Origin: Cardinalis cardinalis
Taxonomy: Eukaryota > Chordata > Aves > Passeriformes > Cardinalidae
Assembly (NCBI GenBank): GCA_014549065.1
Contig: JACDOX010000007.1
Location: 2,292,141 to 2,356,140, forward strand
DNA: 64,000 nt
Reading direction: 5' to 3'
Part shown: positions 1-12,841 of the stretch, piece by piece
Numbering within the stretch: the first letter of the stretch is position 1
Layout of the letters: the number at the start of each line of letters is the position of its first letter
The notes under the pieces: model-generated
Seen by the model: only the letters and a program-made list of their open reading frames with translations
Told to the model about the DNA's origin: nothing
The model's database searches: none
Translations under genes and position numbers: made by a program

Positions 1-736
1 ATATCAGCTGTTTTGCGTAGGAAGCTTCAACTGAACTACTGTGGAATGTTTAGATTTTTGTTAACCTATAAAAGGCAATAAAACTAACAAATCTTGGTAA
101 AATCTGAATATAGCTCTAAACTATAGCATCCTAAATTATATCTGTTAGGTGCTAGCTATTTTAAGAGCCAAAGGTTGAATTATCTAAAATAAGGGACAGA
201 AACCTATCTAGCTTTGGCTCACTTGAAAAAAAAACCACAACCAAAAAGCCATTCCAAATGTTATTACTATTATTATTGTTATTATTACTATTATTTTATT
301 TATCTCATCTGCATTGCATCTGTACTTGAAACATTTTTAAATGTTCTTATTAGAATTTCTTTTGCATGCTCCAACATAGCAGTCTGAATTTGACCTTCTC
401 ACTCATGACAGTACCTAAAACACTTCTTCTTTTAGTGAGCTTTCTGGTGACTGACTTCATGACTTCAAGTAAATAATGCTTAGCATGTGCAAGGATATCA
501 CAAAATGACATCAAGAAAGAAAATTTTTAAAATATGGTATCACTATCACATAAACATATTTATTTTATTTATTCAAGAAAATTGTGCTTGATCCTGGAAT
601 GAATAAATCCGTTATGGTAAGCAGAGCCTTTTGGTTTATATAGCTGCATACATGAACTACCTTACTGGTGTGATGTTTAGAAGACAAGATATACTGGAAT
701 ATGGTTCACTGTTGATGTGAATGTTCTTNTGGCAAA
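1..736. other. AT-rich non-coding stretch
   Basis: No supportable gene or recognisable transposon. The only structure is an ATT-type trinucleotide-rich patch at about 259-303. There is no reading frame of note. Confidence 0.6.
259..303. repeat. Imperfect (ATT)n microsatellite
   Basis: A short run of TTA/ATT triplets broken by single C and G substitutions. It is an ordinary degenerate trinucleotide repeat. Confidence 0.75.
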
Positions 737-831
737 GAATCATAGAATATCTTGAGTTGGAATTGACCCGCAAGGATCATCAAGTCCATNTACTGACCCT
801 GCACTGGACAACCCCAATAATCACACCAGTG
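737..831 (-). mobile_element. CR1 LINE fragment, extreme 3' end
   Basis: The + strand reads as the reverse complement of the CR1 3' tail. It starts AATCATAGAATAT, continues with a GAGTTGGAA and AAGGATCATCAAGTCCA block, then CCCTGCACTGGACAACCCC and AATAATCACACCA. This is the stereotyped 3' UTR of avian CR1, so the element lies on the minus strand and keeps only about the last 95 bases. Severe 5' truncation is typical of CR1. The assignment is from recognition of the family consensus, not from an alignment. Confidence 0.85.
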
Positions 832-3800
832 GTGGATGCCAGTGGCAGGACGTGAGGAAACAGAAGAGCTTTGCCTAATGCTCTAACATTTAAGTAATGA
901 TTCTTCTGTAAGATGAACACATGTAGCAGGTTTTTTCCCTTATATTCTGTTGTTAAAAAAAAAATTAGTCTATCACTAAGATTTCAGAGCAAACTTCGAG
1001 GCAAAAAACATCCCTGGAGGTTTGAAAGGATATTACATTAACATTAACTTTGCTACATGTAATGAAAGTACAAAAGTTTCCTTTTTTTATTTTTTTTAAT
1101 TATTCCGTAAATTAAGCGATTAACATTTAGCCTACTGGTGCTCAGCTTTATCTATTTCTGCTTCTGTTAACTAATAGGTTATATTTTAAAAAGAATTTAG
1201 TTAGTATCTATTTTAATAAAGGCTTTAACATCCATATTTTGACTTGAAGGTAGCTTTGTTAATCTGAAATTTTTGGGTATTTTTTTGGTAAAATGATAGT
1301 GAATATTTCCAAGTAATGTTTTACTCCCTTCTGTTATTTTGGTGTTTTCTTCATGGTCAATTTACTGTAGAGTTCATTGTCTGCAACACAGTAGAACTAA
1401 ACTATCCATTTTCATTCTGTCCTATTACTCTGCTTGTCCAAAACAGCAGAAAAGATGGCTCCCATGACTTGTTTTTCNGCCTACAGAAGAAAACTTGGGA
1501 AACATGAAACTCTTCTTAAAAGAAGATATATTTTGCAATTTTCCCAAGCCAGGAACACAGATTACAATTTTAGAGAACAAAAGAACAGCTTGTCCTGATG
1601 GGAAAAATTTTTTATCTCGTCTGCGAAAAGTAGTGGGGAAGCAAAATCTGGTGTTCAAGAGGTGCACCCTGCTATGCACCATGCCTTGAACAGCACAATA
1701 TTCTGGAGATCTGGGCATGGTTTATATAGCTGAGAGGCTGAGGAACACTCAGGGCAGCTAAGTCGCTCTGATCCCAAATACATTGAAGTTAATACTGTGG
1801 CATAGTGAAGTGTGAATGTAATAGATTTCTGATATGGGAAATCATTCTAAAGAAAATAAATGCAAACAATACAGGAAAAGGAACACTTAGAAAATGCAGT
1901 AATAATGTAACTGATTTTCTGTAGTGTTGATCTCTTCCTGTGACTACAGACTTATTTATTTCACTGGAAATATTTAAGACATGGAGCATTTTATTGTAGT
2001 TGACTACTGACTAGGAAATTGCTTTTACAAATAGCTATTAATGAAGTGCAGGTGGAAATAGAATTATGTAAATAAGTATTCCTCCAAATTTTATCTCAAA
2101 TATAATCATAAGGGAAAAGTTGATAAAATATGTTGGCATGGATCATCAGTAATGTTTATATTTGAAGCTGAACTTGCAAAGCTGCATCTACCCTAACACC
2201 TGGGGGGGTGCATAAGAACGGCATTATTAATAGCAGTGTTATTAGTATTATTAGCTACTAACAACAGATGAACATCAAAAAGGAAAAAAATATATCAAGC
2301 AAGCTCTAAAACTTTTTATAGAAGGTTAAATTTTTAGAGGAGCAAAAAGGGGGNAAAAAAGCTGTTTAAATTAGTGAGGCTATATATACAAATATAAAAT
2401 GCTTTAGGCCAAATAATAATAGCTCTTTTGTTGGAGAGAAAGGCCTCCGCCTGAAATTGCACTGCTCCTGCTTTAAAAAACTAGTCCCCCAAAATGCTAC
2501 TACAGCAGGATCAGCAAATGCATGGGGGTTACCAGTCTGAGAGGAGGGGCACAGTTAAAAGTACCTTGGTAAAATGAAATCCTTTTATGAGTTTGAGAAA
2601 TAGAGACTAATGGATGACCAGTCAGTTCCAGTTTTATAAGTGAGTTTAGTAGGAGAACTGTTAGGCTCTACTCTAGTTTAAACAATTTGGTGTTTTTTCT
2701 ACAAAACCTAGTTTAGCACACCATAAATAGAGCTGGTCAAAAAATCCTGATGAAGATGTAGTTTTAGATTGTATTTGTAGCATTAGCTTCTTATCATTTC
2801 TATAGTTGTCTCCATCACTAATGGAATACATTTAGTAGTTTGACTCACTTTGGACAGATGTATCTACCTTGTATCTGTGTAACCAGAAGAGGTGTGAAGC
2901 CCACAGGCTACGAAAGGGAGGCCACACACACTCTCTACCCTGTTTAGCATAATTGGGAGANGGTATTATGTGGGAGAAATAAAAGGGAATGTGAAGCTCT
3001 TGAAAGGTGTGGGAGAATTTCCGGTGAAAATATGAGTTNGAATCTAATTTTTTTTTACATGAAGCAGACCTGTATTAACATATTACATTAAAAATTCATA
3101 TATGTGTCAAATTCTTTCTTGGTTTGAATGAAAAGCTTTCAGAGGTTTCCTTTTGGAGTGTTTTAAAATGAAATACATTCCAACTGCACTCAAGAAAGTG
3201 AAGAAAATAACTCAGAAATNAAATTTTTAATTCTACACCCAAATATTTTTGGTACCATTTCTCACAGTTCATCTACAATATTAAGAAACCAACTATTTAC
3301 CCAGAAGTATTCAGGTCACTTCAGACTTTGTCTAGAACTCCTAAATAAATCAACCCATAGAAACAGACTTTTTCATGTGAGAATGTTCAAACTCCTCCAT
3401 TTCTGTGAATTTGTTCAGATGCTTGTCCTCTTTTGTAGCCTAGATCTGCAGCACACACACTTAAAAACCCTCAGGAAAATATTCTGAAGCAGCNCTCCCC
3501 TCCTCAGGACTGAAGAACAGGTCTACTGCTTCTATTGCTCCAGTTGAATGACAAGATAAAATGGGGATGTTGGGTAAAACACCCCTGAGCAACTTATCCA
3601 GCTCACTGCCATTTCCAACCTGCAACTGAGGAGCCCTGGGCAAGCAGAGCAGGATGTCTGTATTTTCCCAATTGTAGCAGCTGTCTTCTGCCCTTGTGGA
3701 TTCTTAGATAAAGACAGAGATTTAAGTATATGAAGATGTTCTTCCTGAGTGCACTTTGCAGTCATTTCACTGCTGCAAGGACAGTAGTACATGCAGGTGA

Positions 3801-5864
3801 ATATGTCATCTCACACCACTGGGAAGTAGCAGCAGGAGTACTTCTGCAAGACTTATATGACTCCTGTAACAAGAAGTGTGGATATTGTACCTCATTCATG
3901 GCAGAAATATTCAAAAATGTAAGTATGACATATCCTTTTTAGTGGAGCAAGAAATGTCAGTTAAGGAACAGATTTCTGTGCATTAAGTTACAGAGAAAAN
4001 TGTGGACAAAATATTGGCTCCAATGTGCATATGTAATGCAATTATTTAAAAATAGGGGACTAATGAGTTTATTCACAGAAAGCAAGACTTGTTTACACTG
4101 GTAGACCAAGCTAGCCAAATAAATTATTCGATGCAGAGCTCTTTGACTGGCTTCACCACCAGCTCTCCCCCACAGGCGTGTACCTTTCTCCAAAGGAAAT
4201 GAGCTGCACACTGCTAACNAGGCTCATCAGCATTTCTCCCAACATTGCTGCCTCCAGGCTCACCAATCCTTATTAACAGAACTCTAGGGCAGGTTGGCAC
4301 NTCAGCTCAATCATGTATGGGGTCAGTTCACCATGCCATGGCACCATAAAGAAGTCTCAAATTGGAACAATATCTTTTAAGCGTACTCTACAGCCTTTAT
4401 TTAAATGCCTTTTAATGTAAATTCGCTGCTCATAAAAGTGAAAGAATGACTGTTCTGGCAGCCTCTGGGCATCATTTGGGAAGATGAAGTGCAGGCTTAT
4501 CTGCAGAACTGCAAGTGCACTGTCTGGCTGTGGCCTTGTAACCTCTGCTCCAGTCTCTTCATCAGAATCAGCCCAGCAGTGCCAAGTTGTGCAAATGTTT
4601 TACAGACATGGCCAAATGTTCATTGTGGTCCAAACTGAGTTTTGCANTTGTGCCCTAATTACAGCTGAGATTTAGTGTGTGTCCTGTGAGCTGCCTGGTG
4701 AATCACAACAGTGCCAGTGGGAAGATCTGGAGAGAGATGAGGATGTGGTGATGACACAGCACTCGAGAAGGGCAAGGTGGTCTCAGTCAAACTCCCGGAT
4801 CCATCAGTCACCCTTGGAGCCTGAAGCCCTAGAGGGAGCACATGTGTGCTGATGACTCAGTAGTTTAACAGTGTGGACTCTTTCCTGCCAAATGCTGAGT
4901 CAGTTTTACACAAAATAAAGCAGTTTCCCTTCTTTTCCTACCACTTCAGCTGCCTCCCACTTGCTCATTTCATAGCAATTAGGACTCAGACTGGGGTCAT
5001 AAAAGACAGGCAAGACAGAGAGAGAGGGAGAACCAGTAAATGTATTCAGAAGGCAATGCATTTTTCAGCCATGCCTGATTTCTGTACATCACTCATTCGC
5101 CCACAGTCTTGACACTATCACAGACAGCCCTAGTGTTATCTCAGAATTTATTACCATGAAGTAAAAACATAAAAATTGGCAAGCAAGAAGCAAATCAGTC
5201 CACTTATCTGAGATTTATCTAGTGTTACATTGGATTTTAAAAATGTACAATACAGAAGTTGTACCAATTTGGAACAAGTTGCCAGTTTAGGCACATTTCT
5301 GGGAACCCTCATAAAGACACTGCTGAGCAGCTCCAGCCAGTTTTTCAAACTTAGGAGGCAGGAGTGTCCTACTTGGCAGACTGAGAAGGAGGCTGACAGT
5401 AAGAAAATCTAATGGGAAGTTTTGATAATAAAGGACCAGTCATATCAAAGGTGAGATGTTGTCACCAAAATAAAAATCTGTGTAGATAGATCCGAAGGAG
5501 AAGGACAACTTGAAGAGCTCCAAATCAGGTAATGGAGCAGCATATTACTGTAACAGTGAAAAGAGCCAAAAGCCAAAAAGGGATGANAAAGGGATCCTGC
5601 TAATGAAAACTTAGTCACACCACAACAACCAAATCTTTGTATTCCTCATAGAGATGCACTGGATAAACACTAACCAACATAGAAATTAACTAGCTAACAA
5701 TAATTGCAAATAAAAGCAAGGAATATATTTAATTTAGACTTTATATAATTATTTATTTTCATTTTTATATGACTAACTATGTTAAATACATATAGTCATT
5801 ATATAAAATAGAAACTATTGGTGAAACCATAACATTTAGGTAAAAAAACCTAACACAAAAGCCT
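832..5864. other. Unique AT-rich stretch, no gene seen
   Basis: About 5 kb with only short reading frames on either strand (under 100 codons, several crossing ambiguous bases) and no recognisable domain. The stretch 4480-4870 is somewhat richer in G+C than its surroundings but matches nothing I know. I see no confident repeat family. Confidence 0.55.
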
Positions 5865-5867
5865 ATT

Positions 5868-6660
5868 AAGCAGACTTTTGATGCTGTANAAATTGAAACT
5901 AAGGAAGATGGAGTTGAATGTCTATGGGTAAGAATTAAGGGGAAGGCCAACAAGGCTGACATCCTACTGGGAGTCTGTTATCATCCGCCCAACCAGGAAG
6001 AAGAGGTAGATGACTTATTTTATAAGCAGCTAGGTAATGTTTCAAGATCATCAGCCATCGTTCTTGTGGGTGACTTCAACCTACCAGACATCTGCTGGGA
6101 ACTTAATACAGCAGTAAAGAGGCAGTCCAGGAAATTCTTAGAATGTATGGAGGACAATTTTTGTCACAGCTGGTGGGTGAACCCACCGGGGAAGGACTAT
6201 GTTAGATCTGCTGTTTGCAAATAGAGACAGGCTGGTGGGAGATGTGGTGGTTGGAGGTCGCTTGGGACAGAGTGATCATGAAATAATAGAGTTCTTAATA
6301 TTTGGTGAAGTCAGGAGGAGCACCAGTAAGACTCTTACATTGGACTTCCGGAGGGCAGACTTTGGCCTGTTAAGGAGAATTATTCAGAGCGTCCCTTTGG
6401 AAACAGCCCTTAAAANCAAAGGAGTTCAGGAAAGGTGGGCATGCCTCAAAACAGAGATCTTGAGGGCACAGGAACAGACTGTCCCTGTGTGCCAAAAGAT
6501 CAGTCAACGGGGTAAACATCCAGCCTGGCTGGGCAAGGAGGTTTTGGAAGAACTTAGGAATAAAAAGAGGATGTATCAGCGTTGGAAGGAGGGTCAGGTC
6601 TCCAAGGAAGTATTCAAGAGGGCTGCTGGAGCATACAGAAAAGGCCAAAGCTCATTTTGA
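5868..6660 (+). pseudogene. CR1 APE-type endonuclease domain and linker, partial
   Basis: This is the C-terminal half of the endonuclease. Frame 3 reads ECLWVRIKGKANKADILLGV at about 5916-5975, then YHPPNQEEEVDD and VGDFNLPDICWE (GDFN motif, about 6066-6101). After the two frameshifts, frame 1 opens at 6199 with LDLLFANRDRLVGDVVVGG and GQSDHEIIEF, which holds the catalytic SDH motif. It then passes into the linker (TLDFRRADFGLLRRIIQSVP). GDFN and SDH are the conserved catalytic elements of APE-like LINE endonucleases. The N-terminal catalytic residues are absent, so this part could not work even if the frame were repaired. Confidence 0.92.
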
Positions 6661-8143
6661 ACATAGAATTGCTACTTCTGTAAAGGATAATAAAAAATGT
6701 TTTTACAAATACATTAATGCTAGAAGGAAGGGTAAGACCAGCCTTTGTTCTTTACTGGACAAGGGAGGGAACTTTGTAGATGAGGAGAAGGCAGAAGTGC
6801 TNAATGCCTACTTTGCCTCAGTTTTTNGTGGGAAGATGACTTGCCCTCAAGACACCTGCCCGCCTGGACTGGTTGAGGATGTCAGGGAGCAGAATGGTCC
6901 CCCCATTATCCAAGAGGAGGCAGTCAAAGAACTACTGAAATGCTTGNATCTTCGTAAATCTATGGGACCAGANGGGATCCACCCCAGGGTAATGAGAGAG
7001 CTGGCAAATGAGNTTGCAAAGCCACTCTCCATCATTTACCAACAGTCCTGGCTCACTGGTGAGGTTCTNGATGACTGGAAGCTGGTCAATGTGATACCCA
7101 TTCACAAAAAGGGTGCAAAGGAGGATCCTGGTAATTATAGACCAGTCAACCTGACCTCAGTACCTGGCAAAATAATNGAACAGTTTATATGAAGTGCCAT
7201 CACACAGAATTTACAGGATGGCCAGGGTATCAGACCCAGCCAGCATGGGTTTAGGAGGGGCAGGTCATGTTTAACCAACCTGGTCACCTTTTATGACCAG
7301 GTAACCCGCCTAGTGGATGCAGGGAAGGCTGTTGATGCTGTTCACTTGGATTTCAGCAAGGCCTTTGACACTGTCTCCCACAGCAAACTCCTAGACAAGC
7401 TGGCAGCCCGTGGCTTGGACAGGAGCACTCTTTGCTGGGTTAGGAACTGGCTGCATGGCCGGGCCCAGAGAGTGCTGGTGAATGGTGCTGCATCCAGCTG
7501 GNGGCCAGTCACCAGTGGTGTTCCTCAGGGGTCTGTGCTGGGGCCAGTTCTGTTCAATATTTTTATTGACGACATGGATGAGGGTTTAGAGTCTTTCATT
7601 AGCAAATTTGCANATGACACTAAGCTGGGAGCCTGTGTCGATCTGTTAGAGGGACGGAGAGCTTTGCAGAGGGACTTGGAATGGTTGGAGGGATGGGCAG
7701 AATTTAATGGGATGAAGTCCAATAAGTCCAAGTGCCGAGTCCTGCACTTTGGCCACAATAACCCCCTGCAACGTTACGGACTGGGGATGGTGTGGCTGCA
7801 CAGTGCTCAGGAGGAAAGGGACCTGGGGGTGCTGGTTGACAGTCGGCTGAACGTGAGCCAGCAGCGTGCCCAGGTGGCCAAGAAGGCCNATGGCATCCTG
7901 GCTAGTATCAGGAATAGGGGGGCCAGCAGGAGCAGGGAGATCATTCTTCCCCTNTACTNGGCAGTGGTGAGGCCACAGCTTGAGTATTGCGTCCAATTCT
8001 GGACCCCTCAGTTTAGAAGGGATGGTGAGATGCTTGAGCGTGTCCAGAGGAGAGCAACGAGGCTGGTGAGGGGCTTGGAGCACAAGCCATATGAAGAACG
8101 ACTGAGGGAGCTGGGGAGCCTGGAGAAAAAAACTCAGAGGTGA
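6642..8143 (+). pseudogene. CR1 reverse transcriptase domain, near-continuous
   Basis: Frame 2 is open from about 6642 to 8143 apart from one TGA at 7190-7192. Visible RT landmarks in order are NYRPVNLTS (about 7133-7159), HGFRRGRSCLTNL, motif A LDFSKAFDTVSH (about 7346-7381), motif B GVPQGSVLGPVLFNIFIDDM (about 7517-7576) and motif C FA-x-D (7607-7618). After these come KCRVLHFG, LGVLVDSRLN and LPREVVES-type C-terminal blocks, the last in another frame. The first catalytic Asp codon of motif C has an ambiguous base at 7613 (NAT), so Asp is possible but not proven. A frameshift at the A run near 8130 ends the frame early. Confidence 0.93.
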
Positions 8144-8460
8144 CCTTATCACCCTCTTTGGCTTCCTGAAGGGTGGCTGTGGTGAGCTGGGGGTCGGTCT
8201 CTTTCTCTGGGCAACAACAGACGAAACAAGAGGAGACAGTCTCAAGCTGCACCAAGGGAGATACAGGCTGGAATTAAGGAGGAAGTTTTTCACAGAAAGA
8301 GTGGTCAAATACTGGAATCATCTACCCAGAGAGGTGGTGGAGTCACCACCCCTCGATGTGTTTAAGGGAAGACTGGATGTGGCACTTGGTGCCATGATCT
8401 AGTTGAAATGTTAAAACATGGGTTGGACTCGATGATCTCAAAGGTCTTTTCCAACCTAGA

Positions 8461-8480
8461 AATTCTGTGATTCTGTGATT
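8461..8480 (+). repeat. CR1 3'-terminal octamer repeats
   Basis: Two tandem ATTCTGTG-type octamers form the end of the CR1 element. They mark its 3' boundary and orientation. In this clade the reverse transcriptase is known to recognise the 3' end carrying these repeats. Confidence 0.9.
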
Positions 8481-11400
8481 AATTAGTTAGGTAATCTAGA
8501 ACTTGCAATTAAAATATGGGTACAAAAATTAATCTAGAAATCTACGCCCTGTGCCATGCTCAAACATTCAGGGTCTCTGAGGCTTCAGAGGNTCCAGACT
8601 GGGCTCACATGAAATATTGTTTGGAGGCTTAAATCATATACTGCAGTCAAATCTGGCCATGGGGCTGCCCTCAGTGGGCAGTGGAGATGCACTCCTAGGG
8701 GCTGGGATGCCCCTTATCTTGCTCTGAAATTCCACAAAAAAAAGTTACTAGTTCCATGTTAGTTATTAAAACTTGATTTCTGTCCTGCATAATCTATTTA
8801 ATCATATGAAGAAGATTCAGCTGGCACTGAATGGAAAGANCTTCCAAATGATAGATGGCAAGGAACAAAAAGCAAGGGCAAGAAGGGTGAAGTACTGTCA
8901 TTTAATCAACATGTAAATTTTATCTTCCAGCATTCTTTAATGCCACCTTAGCTTTTTTTTTTTTTTTAAAGCAGGTCTCATTATTTCAGTACTACATAGA
9001 ATATGCACTTGTGCCTATTAGGCCAACATCTAAATTATTTCTATCTCCAGTCCATCAGTAATGTACCTGAAGATGTGCATATAATCACATTTTTTATGAT
9101 CTTTTCCCCTGGCCTGTATACAAGACAACTTATCAGCTCTCAGTTTTTCTTTCAGAAACGTCTTTTTAACTTGCCTTGAAAATTAAGATGAAACTAGAAA
9201 ACAATGCACATGGTCTTAGGTAAAAAATGTTTTTAGGCAAGAAACATGGGCTAAATTATACTGCTCAAGAAGCAGTGTTATATTTTATATAGGAACTTAA
9301 AGGAAAAATAGATTAAACAAGACAAATTAAATGGTCCAATATTTCAAATAACTAAATAATTTCCTCAGTATAAGTTGCATTATTGTTGTTGTTATCAGTA
9401 GTATCAGTAGCAAATCTCATTACTTTTTATGCTTGCACTGTGACCTGAAATTTTCAAATTAAAAATTACTGCAGCATGCATTGTCAAGGAATGTTGGAGA
9501 TTTTGACAACTGTGTTGGACATTCTGCCTAAGATTCAAGAATGCACTTTAGGTATTCAGATGCATTGTCAGTACTACCCAAATAAATCTTGAAAATGTTT
9601 TCAGAAAGGAAAATGGAATCCATACTACAATGAAAATAACTTTCTCCACATGCCTTTGTTATTGAATATATTCTAGGTCTAAAAAACTTTTGTTTCTCAT
9701 TAAAGCTGATGATTCTTTTCAAGCATATGCCTAGAGCCAAAGCCATTGGGATGCAAGATCTCTCCTGGTAATATTCTTCCCCCTGCATTCTGGAAAAATG
9801 AAAGCAGCAGATTGCTGAGCAGAGACTTTCAATTTATTATGTCTTTGCAGATGAGTATTCCCTTCCCATTCACTGGTGGAAGGNGCTAGACCTGCCAAAA
9901 TGTCTGCTGTCTTAACAGGCCATCGAACACTTGTTTTAATGGCCAGTGAACTTGTCCAAGACTGATAAAGCTGTCCTTAAAATTTTGATGGCATGGGACA
10001 TAATTACAGAAAATATCAAAGATGATAAGGATGTCCTGGAACTAAAGAGCTAAAAATTACTAAGAATTTTTTNAAAAAAATTACAAGCACTATGCAAAAT
10101 AATAATCATGCAAGACTGGGCTATTTGTGATTTATATTATATGGTTATTTTCTGGGGTAAGTTTGCTCAAACAGCTAAACTATCTCTTAGTTTGGTTTTA
10201 CCATGGCATCTCTCACTGAAATTCAAAAACACACAATAGATTTAGTGGTGTTCTCTTTACATTCTAATTAACAATATTCTGATCAATGATAGTACAAAGT
10301 GATATCATAAAGAACTACTTTATGGCTGGTTTTACACTCCTTCGTTTAGTTCNGAAATGTAGATCTAAACTGTCACTCTCTTTCTTCCTGTTTCTTCATT
10401 TTCTTGCTCAGCAAAGCAAATGTCAATATACAAGCTAGTAACAGAGATTGGCTCAGCAAGATTAGAAGGCAAGATCCTACTTATTTTTCATTCTTTATCA
10501 TAGACTGTGGGTTGCAAGGCCTCTTCCTTTGTTGTTCAGATAAATTCTAGACTGCAGACTGGGCCATATAGATGGACATCTATATGGATATATATGCATG
10601 TGTTTATGTATGTATATATATTTATATATGAAATGAGTCAATGGTCAAAGCAGCGACTGGAAGGCAATAAATGGCTGGTTTGTTTCTGATTGAAATTTTC
10701 CTGCTGAAGGTATTTGACTTATCCAGGCATTCAAGATCTGAATTCAGTGTTGTGCTGTATAAGAAGGTTTATAGGGAAGTACAAGTGGAGAGGCAAATTA
10801 TTTCCTCAGTTATTTTTATAGATCAATGTAAGATGTCCATGAAACACTCAGAAGTATTAGTGAGCACCCTGAGAAGTAAAGGTCTGCTGCAGCCGTGATT
10901 CAGTCAGCAACATTCAGTAACAGAATTTTGTTTCCTTTTTATGCAAAATCAAAATCACTCTGACATGGCCTCTCCCCCAAAAATGCTAAATTTGCGCTGG
11001 CACAATGTTTGATCACAGTCACTGTTCTCTTACAACATTTTCTTTCTCACCATCTTTCTGCTCTCTGCAGTGAAAGAAGGATTTTCTTGTTTTCATTTTA
11101 AAACCTGAGATTATCTTTTTCTGATGAAGTAGTAAGAAACAACATATTCTTTTCTGATAAGTGCTTTGGCCTCTTTCATTAGACCATTTCTTCAATTTAG
11201 TAAAATTAAGGACTGTGCATATATGTAGGTCTGTTCATAGGGTTTGTGTATGTGAGTTGAACATTCTTTAGAACGTGGTGATTTTGTGTCTTACAGACTC
11301 TGGAAAACATATTTTGAATCCTGCTTTACTTGATTTCTCATCCCAAATTTCACTTCAAGTTTGTAGTTTAGATGCAAAATGTTTAACACACTTTGATTAT

Positions 11401-12841
11401 TCACATCACATTTAAAGCAAACCAACCAGAGAGAACAAGGATCAGGAAGAAGACATTTGTAATACCTCTTTTCTTCCTCTCTTCCCATCTTTTATCCACA
11501 GAATATTGTCCTTCTAAACTACTTTTTTTATCTTCATAAGAAAACTCGTCCATTTTCAGATCTTTCTTCTCTGCTCATGATATTCATTCTCTTATTCCTC
11601 TGGTGCACTCAGAGCTCTTCGAGAAATGTCGACTGATTTACTCTTGTGACATTCCAGTTCTTTGATCCTCATGGCAAATAAAGAACAACTCAAAACTTGG
11701 AATAGAGGAAGAGTGAAAAGCAGAGAGTAAACACACTTTTCCACTTTCCTTTTTTCTTCTGAAAATACANCAGAGATGGGTATGACTACTATTGAATATA
11801 ACCTTCTCCATAAGCAATATGTATATGNACATATATATGTTTAAAAAATGTTGTTGAGGATGGATTTTTTTTCCTACATTCTTTTAAAGATATTTTACTT
11901 GAATACCTCAAAAAACNTGTTTGCTGTATGAACTTGTCACCCTAGAAAGCTGGGTGAAAATCAGGAGGAGAAGAAAGAGAATGACAATCTTCATACACAG
12001 ACAGGGGGGATAGATGACAATAACACAAGTAGCGAACATTTTTTTTTCTTTTTTTTTTCCTTGTTTTTTTGTGAAATGACACAAACAGTAATTTGTCTCA
12101 ATATCAGTGTGGTATAAAGCTGTCTACATAGAAGAGGTTCTAAAGGCAGACTGAAACTCTCTCTCGTTGGAATTTTACAGAGAAATTAATTATTTAGTAT
12201 ACATTCATGACAGGTACTTTAGTATTTTACACAACTACTGCAAAGAAACTAAATACTGTGTATACCTCCTGTCAGTGTTGAAAACATTGCTTGAATATTA
12301 ATGAGTTTCAACATGCATGTTTCAGAAGAGTTTTGAAATAAAAATTCTGTTAAGCTAACTGTTTTCTTCTAATGTACACCAAGAAAAAGATTAAAAGAGA
12401 GACATTTTATGCTCTGAAAAAGGTAAAACTTTTATTAATTTTATACTTTCTTGAATTGAAATGTATTTCTTTCCTCCAAACTCTTAAGATAAAGTTGTTA
12501 GATATGACAGCTAAAACTTGCTAATTGCTGAAAAAAANGTATTATTTGAAACTGCTAAGGGCTAGGCAAAAGATAAGTAATTTTTAAAACAAATTTGAAG
12601 CTTCATAAAGCTACTTCAAAGATTTTTCTATGGACATATAAACTCGATACAGAGGGAAATGCTGACCTTACTACAACACAGGGCTATTCATGTATGCAAT
12701 TTGAAACAGTCATTTATTTGCCTTCCTGAAAATGTAAATTAGAGGTCACCATGGCATACAGAGGTTAAAGTAGATTAGAATAGGAACAAAACCCAAAAAA
12801 CCAGACCACATAGTAATAAAAAAGGTGTCTTGACTCAAAAC
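8481..12841. other. Unique AT-rich stretch, no gene seen
   Basis: Contains homopolymer T runs (8951-8966, 12040-12060) and a TATA-rich patch at 10575-10630, but no recognisable repeat family or coding frame. The stretch 8560-8720 is locally G+C-richer without any identifiable content. Confidence 0.55.

Larger units (their letters stand above)
5868..8402 (+). pseudogene. CR1 ORF2 remnant (endonuclease + reverse transcriptase)
   Basis: This is the broken ORF2 polyprotein of the CR1 copy. An intact ORF2 encodes an APE-type endonuclease that nicks the target and a reverse transcriptase that primes on it. The endonuclease N-terminus is lost to 5' truncation. The reading frame shifts at about 6158 (a T run), about 6197, about 6640 and about 8127-8133 (an A run). 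There is an in-frame TGA at 7190-7192. The frame finally stops at the TAG at 8400-8402, the expected C-terminus after the FFTERVVKYWN and LPREVVESPPLDVFKGRLD block. With four frameshifts and one stop in about 2.5 kb, the copy is inactive but little decayed. Reading across the lesions, the domain order is unambiguous. Confidence 0.95.
5865..8480 (+). mobile_element. CR1 LINE, 5'-truncated, large copy
   Basis: This is a non-LTR retrotransposon of the CR1 clade, about 2.6 kb. It starts inside the ORF2 endonuclease domain (the 5' boundary is approximate), runs through the reverse transcriptase, and ends with a CR1 3' UTR: GATGATCTCAAAGGTCTTTT, then CCAACCTAGAAATTCTGTGATTCTGTGATT. The terminal 8-bp ATTCTGTG-type repeats are the CR1 family signature and replace a poly-A tail. 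No target-site duplication is visible, as is normal for CR1. The copy is richer in G+C than its flanks and holds many single ambiguous bases. It is by far the longest and best-preserved element here, which suggests a relatively young insertion. Confidence 0.97.

Noticed and set aside
3730..3942. Frame ending near a GTAAGT, as a possible host exon
   Set aside because: The donor-like word is common by chance, no protein family is recognised and there is no convincing acceptor or partner exon.
7646..8308. 220-codon open frame on the minus strand
   Set aside because: It lies antisense to the CR1 reverse transcriptase on the + strand. Its length comes from the G+C-rich coding sequence opposite, not from a gene of its own.
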